From IMG/VR virus record IMGVR_UViG_3300027659_000054, positions 1 to 46,531 of that record: a stretch of 46,531 nt of DNA; one strand, written 5' to 3'. Below the pieces are notes generated by a model. The model was given only the letters and a program-made list of their open reading frames with translations, was not told the origin of the DNA and made no database searches. A program made the position numbers and the translations under genes. Within the stretch, counting starts at the first letter, position 1; each line of letters begins with the position of its first letter. Source of the stretch: a virus. This document shows, one piece after another, positions 16,282 to 26,209 of this stretch.

Positions 16282-16880
16282 ATCCTAATATCAACTACGA
16301 TCCAATGGGGCAAGCAATGCAGATGCTCCAATTTCTTAATCAACGCAGGGCGCAACAAGGCAATCTGGAGCTTGGACAACAGGAGCTTGCCCTCCGCCAG
16401 CAGCAAATGGCTCAGCAGGGCCAACAGTTTGACCAGCGGCATATGTTTGACGAGCAGCAGTTCGCCCAGCAGGGGGAGCAGTTCAACCGCAGGCAAGGGT
16501 TTGATGAGGAAAGTTGGCGGGCACAGCAAGAACGCAACGCTAAACTAGACCCTATGCAACTGGCCGCTATGCAGTTGCAGCAAGAGGAAGCTAAGGTTAA
16601 GCTGGCTGCCCTTCCACGGCAACTGGCTATGGAAGAGGGGAACTATGGCATGCGCGGGGTTGAATTGACCCAGCGAACTGGACAACAGGGCCTGATGCAG
16701 GATGAGCAAACTATTAATATGTTGGGATTGCTGCCTCCAACCATTAATCCAGTAACCAAGCAGTATAGCAATCCTGCAGAAGCAATTCTTCGTGCGATGC
16801 TTATGAAACGAGGCATTGATCTAACTCCGCCTCCGCTTTCTCCCAACGACCAAGCTCGGCTTAACATTCTTCCTAAATAA
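16278..16880 (+). CDS. Gln-rich coiled-coil virion protein
   Basis: This 200-residue protein has an extremely Gln-rich N-terminal half with repeats like QQELALRQQQMAQQGQQF and FDEQQFAQQGEQF (about residues 25-85), clearly a long helix or coiled coil. The rest is Leu/Met-rich and ends with a Pro-rich tail. Internal virion proteins and ejection proteins of podoviruses are often rich in Gln and Ala and lie in this position, so an internal or ejected protein is the leading idea. Start and stop fit the surrounding operon. Confidence 0.65.
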   Translation: MNPNINYDPMGQAMQMLQFLNQRRAQQGNLELGQQELALRQQQMAQQGQQFDQRHMFDEQQFAQQGEQFNRRQGFDEESWRAQQERNAKLDPMQLAAMQLQQEEAKVKLAALPRQLAMEEGNYGMRGVELTQRTGQQGLMQDEQTINMLGLLPPTINPVTKQYSNPAEAILRAMLMKRGIDLTPPPLSPNDQARLNILPK

Positions 16881-16900
16881 CAACTTCACAAACTAACAAT

Positions 16901-18001
16901 ATGGGCAGCAAAATCGAATGGACAAAGGACGCACAAGGTAACTGGGTTAAGTCGGAAACGGCGACACCGCAGCAAGACCGTAAGACCGTTGCACGGGTTA
17001 AATCTCGCAGGCAGCAACCTCAACAGCAAAACAACTCCGGCGTGGACGAAATCAATGCTCTCTACCGTGGGATGCAGGGGATGCCATCGCCACAGGGATT
17101 CAAGAAGCCCATCGTCCGCCGCACGATGTCTGGCAACATTGAAGGTCAGGGCACGCTAGAAGGCCTGGACAAGTTCTACGGCCAGAACCCTCATCTTAAA
17201 GGTGCCGCCGACCGCCAAGCTCAATACGACGCCCAAGGCAAGCGCGACATGCTCGGTAATGCGCAGTCTGCCATCCAGGAGCGCAAGGCCCTCCGTGGAA
17301 TCCAGTCAGCTAATCCCAACTTGGTAAAGGGGAATGACGGATACATGTCGCTGTTTGATGGGAAGGGTGGGGTGATTGGGACTACGAAGCCTGTGAGGTC
17401 TAATGAGCCGTGGAGCCAGGATAATGCTATCAACCGTGGCACGGCCACGCGAGGCGAGCAAGCTGGATTCCGTGATGCGATGGCCAACACCGCTCGTTCC
17501 AGCGCTGGCAGTGAGCTCTTCGTCCCTCCTGCTCCTAAATCTTCCTCACCTGGTGTCACTCCTAACGCGGCATTGGCTGGACGCGATGGGAGTGCGGGAG
17601 CACCGGGTGGGGATCTCTTCCAGGGTTATAAGAATCCTAGCTTACCTTCTTCACCTACTTCGCGTGGTGATCCTGATGTTCCACAAGGACCACAGCTCTT
17701 CCGTAACAATATGGAGAGTATGCAGAATGATGCTAGGAATGTTAGCCCTTTTGAGCACCGTGCGCCTTATATGCCACCTGAGCTTGCACAATTTAATGGT
17801 CCAACGCCTCTTTCCTTTGATCAAACAGCAGCCCTTAGTAAATTGAAAGGCTACGGTGGAAACATGAATGCAAGAATTTCAGACATCTGGCCTGGAGTGA
17901 ATGACTATGATTACTTGCAGTTACTATTCCCTTGGATCAATCCTGCGGACTATCAAGGAACGAACTCCTTGCTTGATGCTTATCGCAACATTGCTCGCTA
18001 A
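16901..18001 (+). CDS. Low-complexity hydrophilic virion protein
   Basis: This 366-residue protein is rich in Gly, Asn, Pro, Gln and Arg and probably mostly unfolded, with a folded C-terminal part of about 60 residues (ISDIWPGVNDYDYLQLLFPWINPADYQ). It lies between the Gln-rich protein and the giant protein, a place that in podoviruses often holds ejection or internal proteins. Codon use becomes more AT-rich toward the end. No motif was recognised. Confidence 0.6.
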   Translation: MGSKIEWTKDAQGNWVKSETATPQQDRKTVARVKSRRQQPQQQNNSGVDEINALYRGMQGMPSPQGFKKPIVRRTMSGNIEGQGTLEGLDKFYGQNPHLKGAADRQAQYDAQGKRDMLGNAQSAIQERKALRGIQSANPNLVKGNDGYMSLFDGKGGVIGTTKPVRSNEPWSQDNAINRGTATRGEQAGFRDAMANTARSSAGSELFVPPAPKSSSPGVTPNAALAGRDGSAGAPGGDLFQGYKNPSLPSSPTSRGDPDVPQGPQLFRNNMESMQNDARNVSPFEHRAPYMPPELAQFNGPTPLSFDQTAALSKLKGYGGNMNARISDIWPGVNDYDYLQLLFPWINPADYQGTNSLLDAYRNIAR

Positions 18002-18013
18002 CCCACCTCCCCC

Positions 18014-21000
18014 ATGCCCACCTTCCAGCAAATCTACAACAGTTTCAACGAGGCTAAAACCCAAGGCATCGTCACGCCTGAGGAGTCCCTTGCGACTTAT
18101 GCCCGCAGGGCGATGAACCTTACTGGTGATCCGAGCTATCAGAGCGTGGCGGAAGGTGGGTGGCTGGGGAATTCGTTGCGCTCAAGAAGTGCTGATCTTT
18201 CCAACCTTGTTGAAAGCGGCCCTGTGGATGAATGGACAAGTTCCGCCACCGGCTGGTTGGGTGATCAGTTCGGGATCAATCCAGACACCTCCCGCTCGGT
18301 GGGCAAGAGCCTTCCCCGCATGGCGGTTGATATGCTGCCAATGACAGTTGGCGCTGCCGTGACTGGCGGTGCAGCTCCAATCGCGGGGGCCATTGGCCTC
18401 GGAGCTACGAGCCTTCTCAGCGGGGCTAACGCTTATGAACAGTCTGGCCGCCCATTGGATGCAGCCATTGGCTTAGCTGCTCCGTCAGTTGGTGGTGCAC
18501 TGTCACGGGCTGGATCAACAGCGGCGCTGAACCTTGCAGCTCGGTCGAAGGTTCTGCAAAACATGGGCTTTACTGGAGGGACTAAATGGACTGGACAAGC
18601 TCTCAATGCAGCGGATGATGCGATTCTCAAAGGCCAAGGCTTCACTGACGGCCTCATCGGCCAGACCACCAAATCCTTCACCCGCCTTGACCGCCCAATG
18701 GATAAAGTCCTCGGTTATCTCGGTGGTGAGGCTGCTGCAAACGTGGGTTTCACTGGGCTTGACGTGATCCAACAAGGCACCGATGCGGTGTTCAATAGGG
18801 ACTATCTGTTCGCCAATCTCGTGTCCAACATTCCGTTCGGCGTGGCTGACCTTGCTGGCTCGATGGGAAATCGTCAGATTGGCCAAGCTACTTATCAATC
18901 CCCTGAAGCTCCTTCGGTCTATCTTTCCCAAGGCGAACAGCGCGCCGTTGAAGCCGCAGCTGCCTTTAAACTCTTCCGTGATGACCCTATCAAGCAGCAA
19001 GAACTCCGCCGGAAATACGGCCTTGACATTGCGGACATCACCATGAGGTCGTCGGACATTCGGGACGCCCTTAACGCGAAGAAATTCGGACTGCCAGAGG
19101 AAGAATCCAAGTTCGCTGCTGAGTGGAATGCCTTCCGTGACAGCGTGCCTGAAGCCCAGGCCATGTTCCCGGCTATCCAGCGCGGTGGAGCCTTTGGTTC
19201 TGAATGGGTGGGAATGAAAGAAGTCCTCGGTAATAAGGAATTACCGATAGACGCTCAGAAGATCGTGGATAAGTTTGAAGCTGGGAAGGCGGTGTTGGAT
19301 GCGAAGTATAATGCAGCGGTGGGCAAGATGGCCACGCCAATCAATCTTGACGAGAGCCTGCCACGGGTGCTGATGGATTTGAACCTGGGAGAATTCCTTG
19401 ACACTCCCATCGACCAGCGGGACTATGCCGCTGCGCTGAAGAGTTCGTTCCTGTCACTGGACGGGGTTGATCTTGTGCGGGATATTCACCGCCAACAAGC
19501 GGGATTGGAGCCTTTGAACAAGCAGTTGTTCCAAGAGTATCTAGACCTGTATGCGGGCAAGCCGATGAACTTCACGCCGGATAAGCGGGTGGAGTTGGCG
19601 GTGGCTGCGAGCTTGGCGAGGGGTGCGGTGCCGGATATGGCTAAAGTCCGCAAGGCTGCTAAGCAGGCTCGACGTGAGGGACAGAAGAATCCTGTCGAAG
19701 CTGGGATCAAAGAGATGGAGGCAGACAATGCTCCAATGATGGAACCTGTTGTGCAGAAAGGCCTTTCAGAGCAACTAGGTAAACTCCAGGCCGAATTTGA
19801 TTCGCTCTCTAGCAAGCTCACTCAAGCACAGACAGAAGGTCGTCAGCAGGATTTGACTGGCCTGCAAGAGCAACAGACTGTTATTTTGGATCAAATGGAT
19901 CAAGCACATGCTAGGCAGGCTGCTTTTGATGAGCTTAGAAAAGTTAAACCGGAGGTGAAAGCTGAGGTTCCTGTGGAAGCTGCGATTCCTCAAGTTGAAC
20001 CCACAACTATAGAACGCTTGGTTGCTTCCATGCCTCCCGCTTGGACGCCGGAAGTCCGCGCTGTGGTTGAACAGTTTTACAGAACTGGCGATGACACTTT
20101 GCTGCGCCCGCTTGGTAACACAACAGCAGCTAAGGCTGCAAGGCGTAATCTAATCGAGGCATCTCCTGAGTATGATGCTCGGACGAAAGCGGAGTCTGAG
20201 GCTGCGATTAAGAAAGAAGCTAGGGATAAAGCTATCCGTGAAAAGCCTTCGGTTAAGATCGACACGGGGGAGGACCCGTTGCTCACCAAGATTCTCTCCG
20301 ATAACAAGATCGAGCAGGAAGTCATCCCGCTTGATGGGGACTTCTTCCGCGCAGAGGACTGGGCTAAGGCTGTGGACCAGAATGGCACGGAGCACTTGGT
20401 GCCGCTGCCAGATGGGGAACTCCAGCGGGTGGAGGCGTTTGCGAGGAATATCATGTCGAAGGTTGTGCAGGAAGGCTCGCCCGCTTGGGGCATGGACTTG
20501 GTGGATTTGGCGAAGCTGCTGAATAACCCGGAGGTGCTGTATAGCGGGGTGGGGAAGATGGTGAGTGCGAAGGGTGACACCCAGTTCGCCCGTGCATCTG
20601 CCGGTTCGTTTGACTTTGGGATGGCGGAGGTTCGCAACGGTGCTATCCAGCGCCCAAACGGTAAACCACTGGCTGGTGATAAGCAGGGGATGATGACAGA
20701 GCTGGCGTTCAGAGTGAACGGTGGGGATCTTGGCGCGCCCTTGCAGAAAGATGAAGTAGCGTTTTATAAGCAACTAGTGCCGGAGGCTTTTGGGAAAGAC
20801 TCAAGAGGGGAAGATGCCGTGCATTTGCAGAAGCTGTGGGACGGGCTGGGGAAAGTGGGTGAGCAGGTGAAGGTGGTGACGTATGGGCAGGATGGCAATT
20901 CCAGTGAGGCAAAACGTAAGCTGGATAAGTTAACACACGACTGGTTTGACACGCTTCCTCAGAAGGCGCAGGCTGATGTGCAAGGCTTTATCAATAATGT

Positions 21001-24000
21001 CGAGTTTCCCGACATTCAGAACAAAATCAGTCAGAGGCTCTTTGTTGACTTTGGCGTGAGACCAGAGACCGTTTCTGAGTATGCCACTTTAAGCTCTCAA
21101 GTCGCCAAAGAACCCCGCGACACCGGCCCACGCGCAACCGCCTACTACAACACCATCTCCCCATTCGACACGAAGAAGTATCCTGTGGTGCGGGTGGATG
21201 TGGTGTTACCAAATAAACTTGGTGAAAACCAAGAGTTTGTAAAGCAAGAACAAGAAGCTATTCAAGAGTTGCAGCGCAGAAATTATTCTCCTGTTCGAGA
21301 TCAAGAAGGCAGAATTGTTAAGCTCAAAGACAATACGGCTGGACAAGAAGTCGAGCTTAACAATCTTTCTGTTGCTCTTAATAGTGTTGTTGAATCTGCA
21401 AATGAGGCCAGTATACTGAAAAGTCGCAATAAAGACAAAGAAATTACATTGTGGCACCCCGACAACCTCCACGAAAACCTCCCAAACACTCTCGGCTGGG
21501 CTATGGTTCAAATCGTCCCGCATCCAGTGACGGGGGAGAAGGTGATGTTTGTGGGGGAACAGCAGTCAAGGTGGGGGCAAGCCAAGAACAAGCAGCTAAA
21601 AGTCGATCAAGCTGAGAGAGTTCGATTGGAAGACGAGTTTGGTGTAATCCCTGGAGACGAGTATCGTGAAATCCCAGGACACCCATTGCTGCCTGTCCAG
21701 CACTCTCTCATACTCAAATCTCTCATCAAGGAAGCACAGAAGCAGGGTGTGACGAAGATTGTGCTGTCGGATTCAAAGAGTGCGATGATTACAGAGAAGC
21801 TGGACGGCAAGGAGAACTTGAAACTCGGCCCGTTTTCCGAGCAGAATCAAGCCTTAGACAAAGCTCTTGAAATGGATCGTAAGTTTTTTGGTAACGATCC
21901 TAGCAAGCGTGGCTTTGCTGTGGGAAATGTTGACGGCGTTTATGAGATTTATCTGCAAAGTGACGCTCTTCAAGTTTCTACAGAGCAGTTAAAAGAAAAC
22001 GGCTTTAGGCTTGACCGTGAAGCTGGCTTCGATGTCCACTACGACACCACCCTCCCTTCCGTAATGCGGAAGCTCACAGGGAGTGAAGGGGAGAAGGTGG
22101 ATATGGGGGTGCATAAGAACATTGACACCTCTAAGAATCAATACTTTAACACGAAAGAGGACGCTGAACAAGCCGCTGCTGCGTTTACTGGTAAGGTTCA
22201 GTTTAAAGGGAAGAACTCACAGGGCCAAGAAATCTGGGAAGTTAAACGTTCCGGCTCCCCCACCTTCCGCACGTCCGATCCTCAAAACTTAAAGTTCAGC
22301 ACTGAACAAGAAGCTGCGGTGCGCGCCTCAGCTCTCAGTGCCGAATGGAAAGCTGCAAAGGTTGGAGAGGCCTGGGTGGCTCAGAAAGCTAAAGATAATA
22401 TCACTGGTTTATCTTTCGACATCTCCAATCCATCTCCCCGTGTCAACACCCTTTTCGCTCGGAACCAAGGCACCATCTACGGCACGGCTTCCTACAAGCT
22501 CAAGCAAATCCTAATCAACTCCAAAGCGTTCCAGGGCCTTCGAGCCTCCGACCGCCTTGGTTTTATCTTCGCCCATGAGCAGTCCCACATCTCCTTCGCT
22601 AAAGCTCTCGACGGTTCCTACGGTCCGGAAGCTCTCGCCCACGCTAACCGCGCACAGGAATGGGTAAGTGCGGCTGATCCACAGGCGAAGAAGGCGGTGG
22701 AGGATGTTATTCGCGAGCTTCATTTGGATAAAGAGCTAGCTAAAATGGACGGTGTGCGGGATGTGCTAGGCAACCCAGACCCTAACGAGTGGCTGGCGAA
22801 TAACATGGCGATGTTTGCATTTGGCACGATGAAAGCTCGGCAGCCCAAAGTTGCATTCGCTATGCTGCCAAAGCCCATCCGGGAGTTCTTTGAGTGGAGC
22901 GTGCAAGGGATGCAGAATATGCTCAAAGGTGCCCAAATGTGGATGAAGCTGGGAGGGAAGGACTATAAGGCTGCGAAGAATATGCAGAAGCTTATGGATT
23001 CCATCCGGCGGTCGTTCCGGCAGGCGGAGTGGGATGCAGCACAGGCCCAGGAGTTCTTGTCGATTCAGCCGAGTGATCGGATGGCAGGGATTGCTGACAC
23101 ACAGTTTGCAAAGAGTGATGACGCTGGAGCGCAGCCATTTTTAGATGATCCTAAGTCATGGCTGTGGCATAGAGGCAGTCAAGTGGTTCAATCCTTACAT
23201 GGCCTAGCTCGGATGCATGAAGGCCTTGTGGAGCCTGCAATGGCAGTGTTTCAGAAAGAGACTGACGTGGCCAACGCGGTTGCAGAGAATTATAAGATCA
23301 TTGCTGGAGAGGTTAATTCCTCAGATAAGGTGGTGATGACTAATCCTTCTTTTAAGAGGGTTCTTGGTTCCGAGCCGTTGAGCAAGCTACATGATGCTAT
23401 TCAGATTCACGCCCGTGTGAAGAACCAGCGGATGATCCGTGTGGAAGATCCATTGGCTAATCCTCAGAAGGTGATTATGGATGTGGAAGCGTTGAGCTCA
23501 GAGCTCCGTGGGCGGTTGGCTCAGTTTAACCCAGAGGCCCAGCACGCGCTGGCTACGTTTTTAGCTCAGACAGAACGGGCAAATGCGTTCACGCAAAAGA
23601 AATTCTCTGAGTCAGCGCATGTTAGGGCGACGCATATTTTAGCTTCGATCATTAACATGCGAGCATCATTTGACCGGGCGCAATTTAAACTTGCACCGCT
23701 GATTGCTGAGGGGGTTATTAAAGATCTGGAGCTTAACGATCTTGCTTCAGCAATGCAGAAGTTGTCGGGCTTGAGCGAGGCTGATAGGGTTAATACTTTT
23801 GAGCACGCCCGAGTTCTTCAGGGTCATCTTGCTAAGCTGGATGATTACTATGCGAAGCATCCGAACTTTATCTCGGTGCGCCGTTATGGTAAACTAAAGC
23901 AGAGGATCACTAAAGACGGGGAATCTCCAGATGTTATTGATGGAGACACTCAGCTGGAACTTGACGCTGCTTTGGCTCCAAAGCTAGAAGCCGGCTGGGT

Positions 24001-26206
24001 GAAAAAGGGTAGCCTAATCCGTGAGAAGGACAAGAAGCTCATTGATAAATATGGCATCGCTGATGAACTGCTGAAAGTCATGCAGTCTGGAGAAGCGAGT
24101 TATAAGTCAATGATTGAGAAGGACTTGGGATTCACACCGGAGCAGAAGGAAAATCTTCTTGCTAACCATTCAACCTCGGACATCTTGATTCGGGAGTTGA
24201 ATGGTAGCGAGCTCTACCGCCCAACGGGGAGCACTAAATTCTCTGGAGACTTGACAAGGTTTACCTGGTGGGACCAGTTTCAGCAATATATGCCAGCAGC
24301 TATCTCAGCAGCGTCTAACCATGCAATGAATGCGAAAGTGAACTTCTGGATGAAGAACCCAGAGCTTGACGGTTTGCAGACAGCGAAGGATCAGTTCAAT
24401 GCACTGTTTGAACAGAGCAAGACTGCTGACCCTGCATGGGCGAGGAACTTGAATAAAGTGAACGCGCTGTGGCATATTGCTTGGAACTTGCCTGGTCATA
24501 TGGCAGAATTATTTCAGCCAATGGTTTCTGGCGTGGCCGAGCTTGCTGCTAAAGGGAACAGTATTCCTGGAGCTCTGAAGGCAATGTTGAAGTCTGAGGC
24601 ACAGGTATTGAAGGTTCAACGGGTGCGAGCTAAGAATGTGCTGAGGGAGACTAAACCGATTAAGATTGGCGATGAAACTTTTGAAGGCTTCTCCGCTAGC
24701 TGGCTGGAAGCTCATGGTAAAGAAGGGGACAATGTGGAAATCGCACGGATGTTCCATAACCTTAGCCATCGTTATCAGAAGGCTCCGCTGAGCGAGATTC
24801 AAAACGAGCTTGGAGCAAAACAAGTACGGTTGCAGAGGATGATTGAAGGAAAGCCGGAGACAGAGTTGATTGATATTGTCAAACGCCCGTTCCATCTTTG
24901 GGGAAAAGGTATGGACATTTATTCACAATTCACTATGCACAATAGTGTGGTGACTTTGCTTGCAGCTTATCGAAATGCAAGAAAGCACGGAGAAGACCCA
25001 GTGAAAGCTACCCGCTCGGCGGAACTCTTTGATCTCACAGCGAATAACTCCGGTGGCCGGCTTGAACGCTCAGAGATGTTTGGTAAACTTGGCGCAGCTG
25101 GGCATGTGGTGTTCTCATTGTCAAGCTTCTTACGCGGGAGATTCAGCCAAGCGGCTATCTACTATCGCCACGGGTTTGATGCGGAGTCGTTTAAGAATAA
25201 GCTCACTCCAGCACAGATCAAAGATGCTAAGAGGGCGTTCCAATACAGCGTGTTGGCTCAGCTCGGTGCAGCGGGGCTTCTCGGCTTGCCATTCGTTGGA
25301 GCAGGGATTGCCCTCATGGAAGACATGCTGGATGAGGACATCAAGGGAAAGATGTTCAACGCGCTGGATGAGTTCACGGGGGATCCTCTGTTGACACGGA
25401 CCCTCACCCACGGCATGGCTGCAACGATGACGGAGAGCCTGGGCCTTCCAGCTGATATGCATTCCCGACTCTCCCTCAGCTCCTTCCTCGGCAGCAATGC
25501 TTACGACGGGGTGAGCGCGAAGAGTTTGCTAGGACCGTCGGTTGCGATGTTTGATTCTCTCTGGAAGCTCGGCGGGGCGTTGGCTCAAGGCCAGCCGGTG
25601 GGGCAGGCACTCACTGTTGGTGGTCCAGGTGGGGTCAAACGCCTGGCGGAAGCGCTTAGTGAAGACTTCCAACGTGACAACCCAGACGCCAGCTTGGCAG
25701 CCAGCGCGCTGGGCTTCCGTTCCAGCCAGCAGTTCAAACGGAAAGAACTCGCGGCGATCATGGACAAGCAGGCGATGTCAGCGAGAAGGGACATGGACAC
25801 CTCCGCACAGCGGATCATGGAATCCATGAGTGTCAATCCAGCGGCTGCACAAAGAGCCTTGCTTATGGAAGCTGATCGACTTGTGCCAGAGGAAATGGAC
25901 CCGCTCCAACGGGAAGCTCAGCGGGCACAGAATGTCAAGGACCTTGTGAACAAAGTCAGCACAATGGCGGCGGATAAAGTCGCGCCGAAGGACCTCCGCT
26001 CGGAAGCCACAGGGCGCACGGGTGCCAGTGCCTCTCGCACGGCTCAGTCAATGGGTGTTCAGATGCCCGATCCAATGGAGCTCGCCCGCGCGCTGGCACA
26101 ACAACAAACGCGTTCCTCGTTGGGCCAGCCGATAAGCCAGAAGCCAATGAAGAACGCGTTGTTGAGGGATTTACAGTGGGGGCAGAACCCGTGGGAGTTT
26201 CGTTAA
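18014..26206 (+). CDS. Giant polyvalent protein with zincin-like site, likely ejected virion protein
   Basis: This 2730-residue protein takes up 18% of the window. Hydrophobic Gly/Ala-rich stretches near residues 100-145 could enter a membrane. Residues 580-680 are coiled-coil-like. A segment around 1160-1240 with VGEQQSRWGQ (1180-1189) resembles the EEIQSDWGQ region of large phage polyvalent proteins. A metallopeptidase-like site follows: HEQSH at 1521-1525, with a possible third ligand at E1592 in NEWLANN. The helical C-terminal third (about 2090-2500) has the SSFLRGRFSQAAIYY region seen in PLxRFG-type proteins. Such proteins are packaged and injected to act early on the host. No lysozyme domain is visible. 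Confidence 0.75.
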   Translation: MPTFQQIYNSFNEAKTQGIVTPEESLATYARRAMNLTGDPSYQSVAEGGWLGNSLRSRSADLSNLVESGPVDEWTSSATGWLGDQFGINPDTSRSVGKSLPRMAVDMLPMTVGAAVTGGAAPIAGAIGLGATSLLSGANAYEQSGRPLDAAIGLAAPSVGGALSRAGSTAALNLAARSKVLQNMGFTGGTKWTGQALNAADDAILKGQGFTDGLIGQTTKSFTRLDRPMDKVLGYLGGEAAANVGFTGLDVIQQGTDAVFNRDYLFANLVSNIPFGVADLAGSMGNRQIGQATYQSPEAPSVYLSQGEQRAVEAAAAFKLFRDDPIKQQELRRKYGLDIADITMRSSDIRDALNAKKFGLPEEESKFAAEWNAFRDSVPEAQAMFPAIQRGGAFGSEWVGMKEVLGNKELPIDAQKIVDKFEAGKAVLDAKYNAAVGKMATPINLDESLPRVLMDLNLGEFLDTPIDQRDYAAALKSSFLSLDGVDLVRDIHRQQAGLEPLNKQLFQEYLDLYAGKPMNFTPDKRVELAVAASLARGAVPDMAKVRKAAKQARREGQKNPVEAGIKEMEADNAPMMEPVVQKGLSEQLGKLQAEFDSLSSKLTQAQTEGRQQDLTGLQEQQTVILDQMDQAHARQAAFDELRKVKPEVKAEVPVEAAIPQVEPTTIERLVASMPPAWTPEVRAVVEQFYRTGDDTLLRPLGNTTAAKAARRNLIEASPEYDARTKAESEAAIKKEARDKAIREKPSVKIDTGEDPLLTKILSDNKIEQEVIPLDGDFFRAEDWAKAVDQNGTEHLVPLPDGELQRVEAFARNIMSKVVQEGSPAWGMDLVDLAKLLNNPEVLYSGVGKMVSAKGDTQFARASAGSFDFGMAEVRNGAIQRPNGKPLAGDKQGMMTELAFRVNGGDLGAPLQKDEVAFYKQLVPEAFGKDSRGEDAVHLQKLWDGLGKVGEQVKVVTYGQDGNSSEAKRKLDKLTHDWFDTLPQKAQADVQGFINNVEFPDIQNKISQRLFVDFGVRPETVSEYATLSSQVAKEPRDTGPRATAYYNTISPFDTKKYPVVRVDVVLPNKLGENQEFVKQEQEAIQELQRRNYSPVRDQEGRIVKLKDNTAGQEVELNNLSVALNSVVESANEASILKSRNKDKEITLWHPDNLHENLPNTLGWAMVQIVPHPVTGEKVMFVGEQQSRWGQAKNKQLKVDQAERVRLEDEFGVIPGDEYREIPGHPLLPVQHSLILKSLIKEAQKQGVTKIVLSDSKSAMITEKLDGKENLKLGPFSEQNQALDKALEMDRKFFGNDPSKRGFAVGNVDGVYEIYLQSDALQVSTEQLKENGFRLDREAGFDVHYDTTLPSVMRKLTGSEGEKVDMGVHKNIDTSKNQYFNTKEDAEQAAAAFTGKVQFKGKNSQGQEIWEVKRSGSPTFRTSDPQNLKFSTEQEAAVRASALSAEWKAAKVGEAWVAQKAKDNITGLSFDISNPSPRVNTLFARNQGTIYGTASYKLKQILINSKAFQGLRASDRLGFIFAHEQSHISFAKALDGSYGPEALAHANRAQEWVSAADPQAKKAVEDVIRELHLDKELAKMDGVRDVLGNPDPNEWLANNMAMFAFGTMKARQPKVAFAMLPKPIREFFEWSVQGMQNMLKGAQMWMKLGGKDYKAAKNMQKLMDSIRRSFRQAEWDAAQAQEFLSIQPSDRMAGIADTQFAKSDDAGAQPFLDDPKSWLWHRGSQVVQSLHGLARMHEGLVEPAMAVFQKETDVANAVAENYKIIAGEVNSSDKVVMTNPSFKRVLGSEPLSKLHDAIQIHARVKNQRMIRVEDPLANPQKVIMDVEALSSELRGRLAQFNPEAQHALATFLAQTERANAFTQKKFSESAHVRATHILASIINMRASFDRAQFKLAPLIAEGVIKDLELNDLASAMQKLSGLSEADRVNTFEHARVLQGHLAKLDDYYAKHPNFISVRRYGKLKQRITKDGESPDVIDGDTQLELDAALAPKLEAGWVKKGSLIREKDKKLIDKYGIADELLKVMQSGEASYKSMIEKDLGFTPEQKENLLANHSTSDILIRELNGSELYRPTGSTKFSGDLTRFTWWDQFQQYMPAAISAASNHAMNAKVNFWMKNPELDGLQTAKDQFNALFEQSKTADPAWARNLNKVNALWHIAWNLPGHMAELFQPMVSGVAELAAKGNSIPGALKAMLKSEAQVLKVQRVRAKNVLRETKPIKIGDETFEGFSASWLEAHGKEGDNVEIARMFHNLSHRYQKAPLSEIQNELGAKQVRLQRMIEGKPETELIDIVKRPFHLWGKGMDIYSQFTMHNSVVTLLAAYRNARKHGEDPVKATRSAELFDLTANNSGGRLERSEMFGKLGAAGHVVFSLSSFLRGRFSQAAIYYRHGFDAESFKNKLTPAQIKDAKRAFQYSVLAQLGAAGLLGLPFVGAGIALMEDMLDEDIKGKMFNALDEFTGDPLLTRTLTHGMAATMTESLGLPADMHSRLSLSSFLGSNAYDGVSAKSLLGPSVAMFDSLWKLGGALAQGQPVGQALTVGGPGGVKRLAEALSEDFQRDNPDASLAASALGFRSSQQFKRKELAAIMDKQAMSARRDMDTSAQRIMESMSVNPAAAQRALLMEADRLVPEEMDPLQREAQRAQNVKDLVNKVSTMAADKVAPKDLRSEATGRTGASASRTAQSMGVQMPDPMELARALAQQQTRSSLGQPISQKPMKNALLRDLQWGQNPWEFR

Positions 26207-26209
26207 GGG

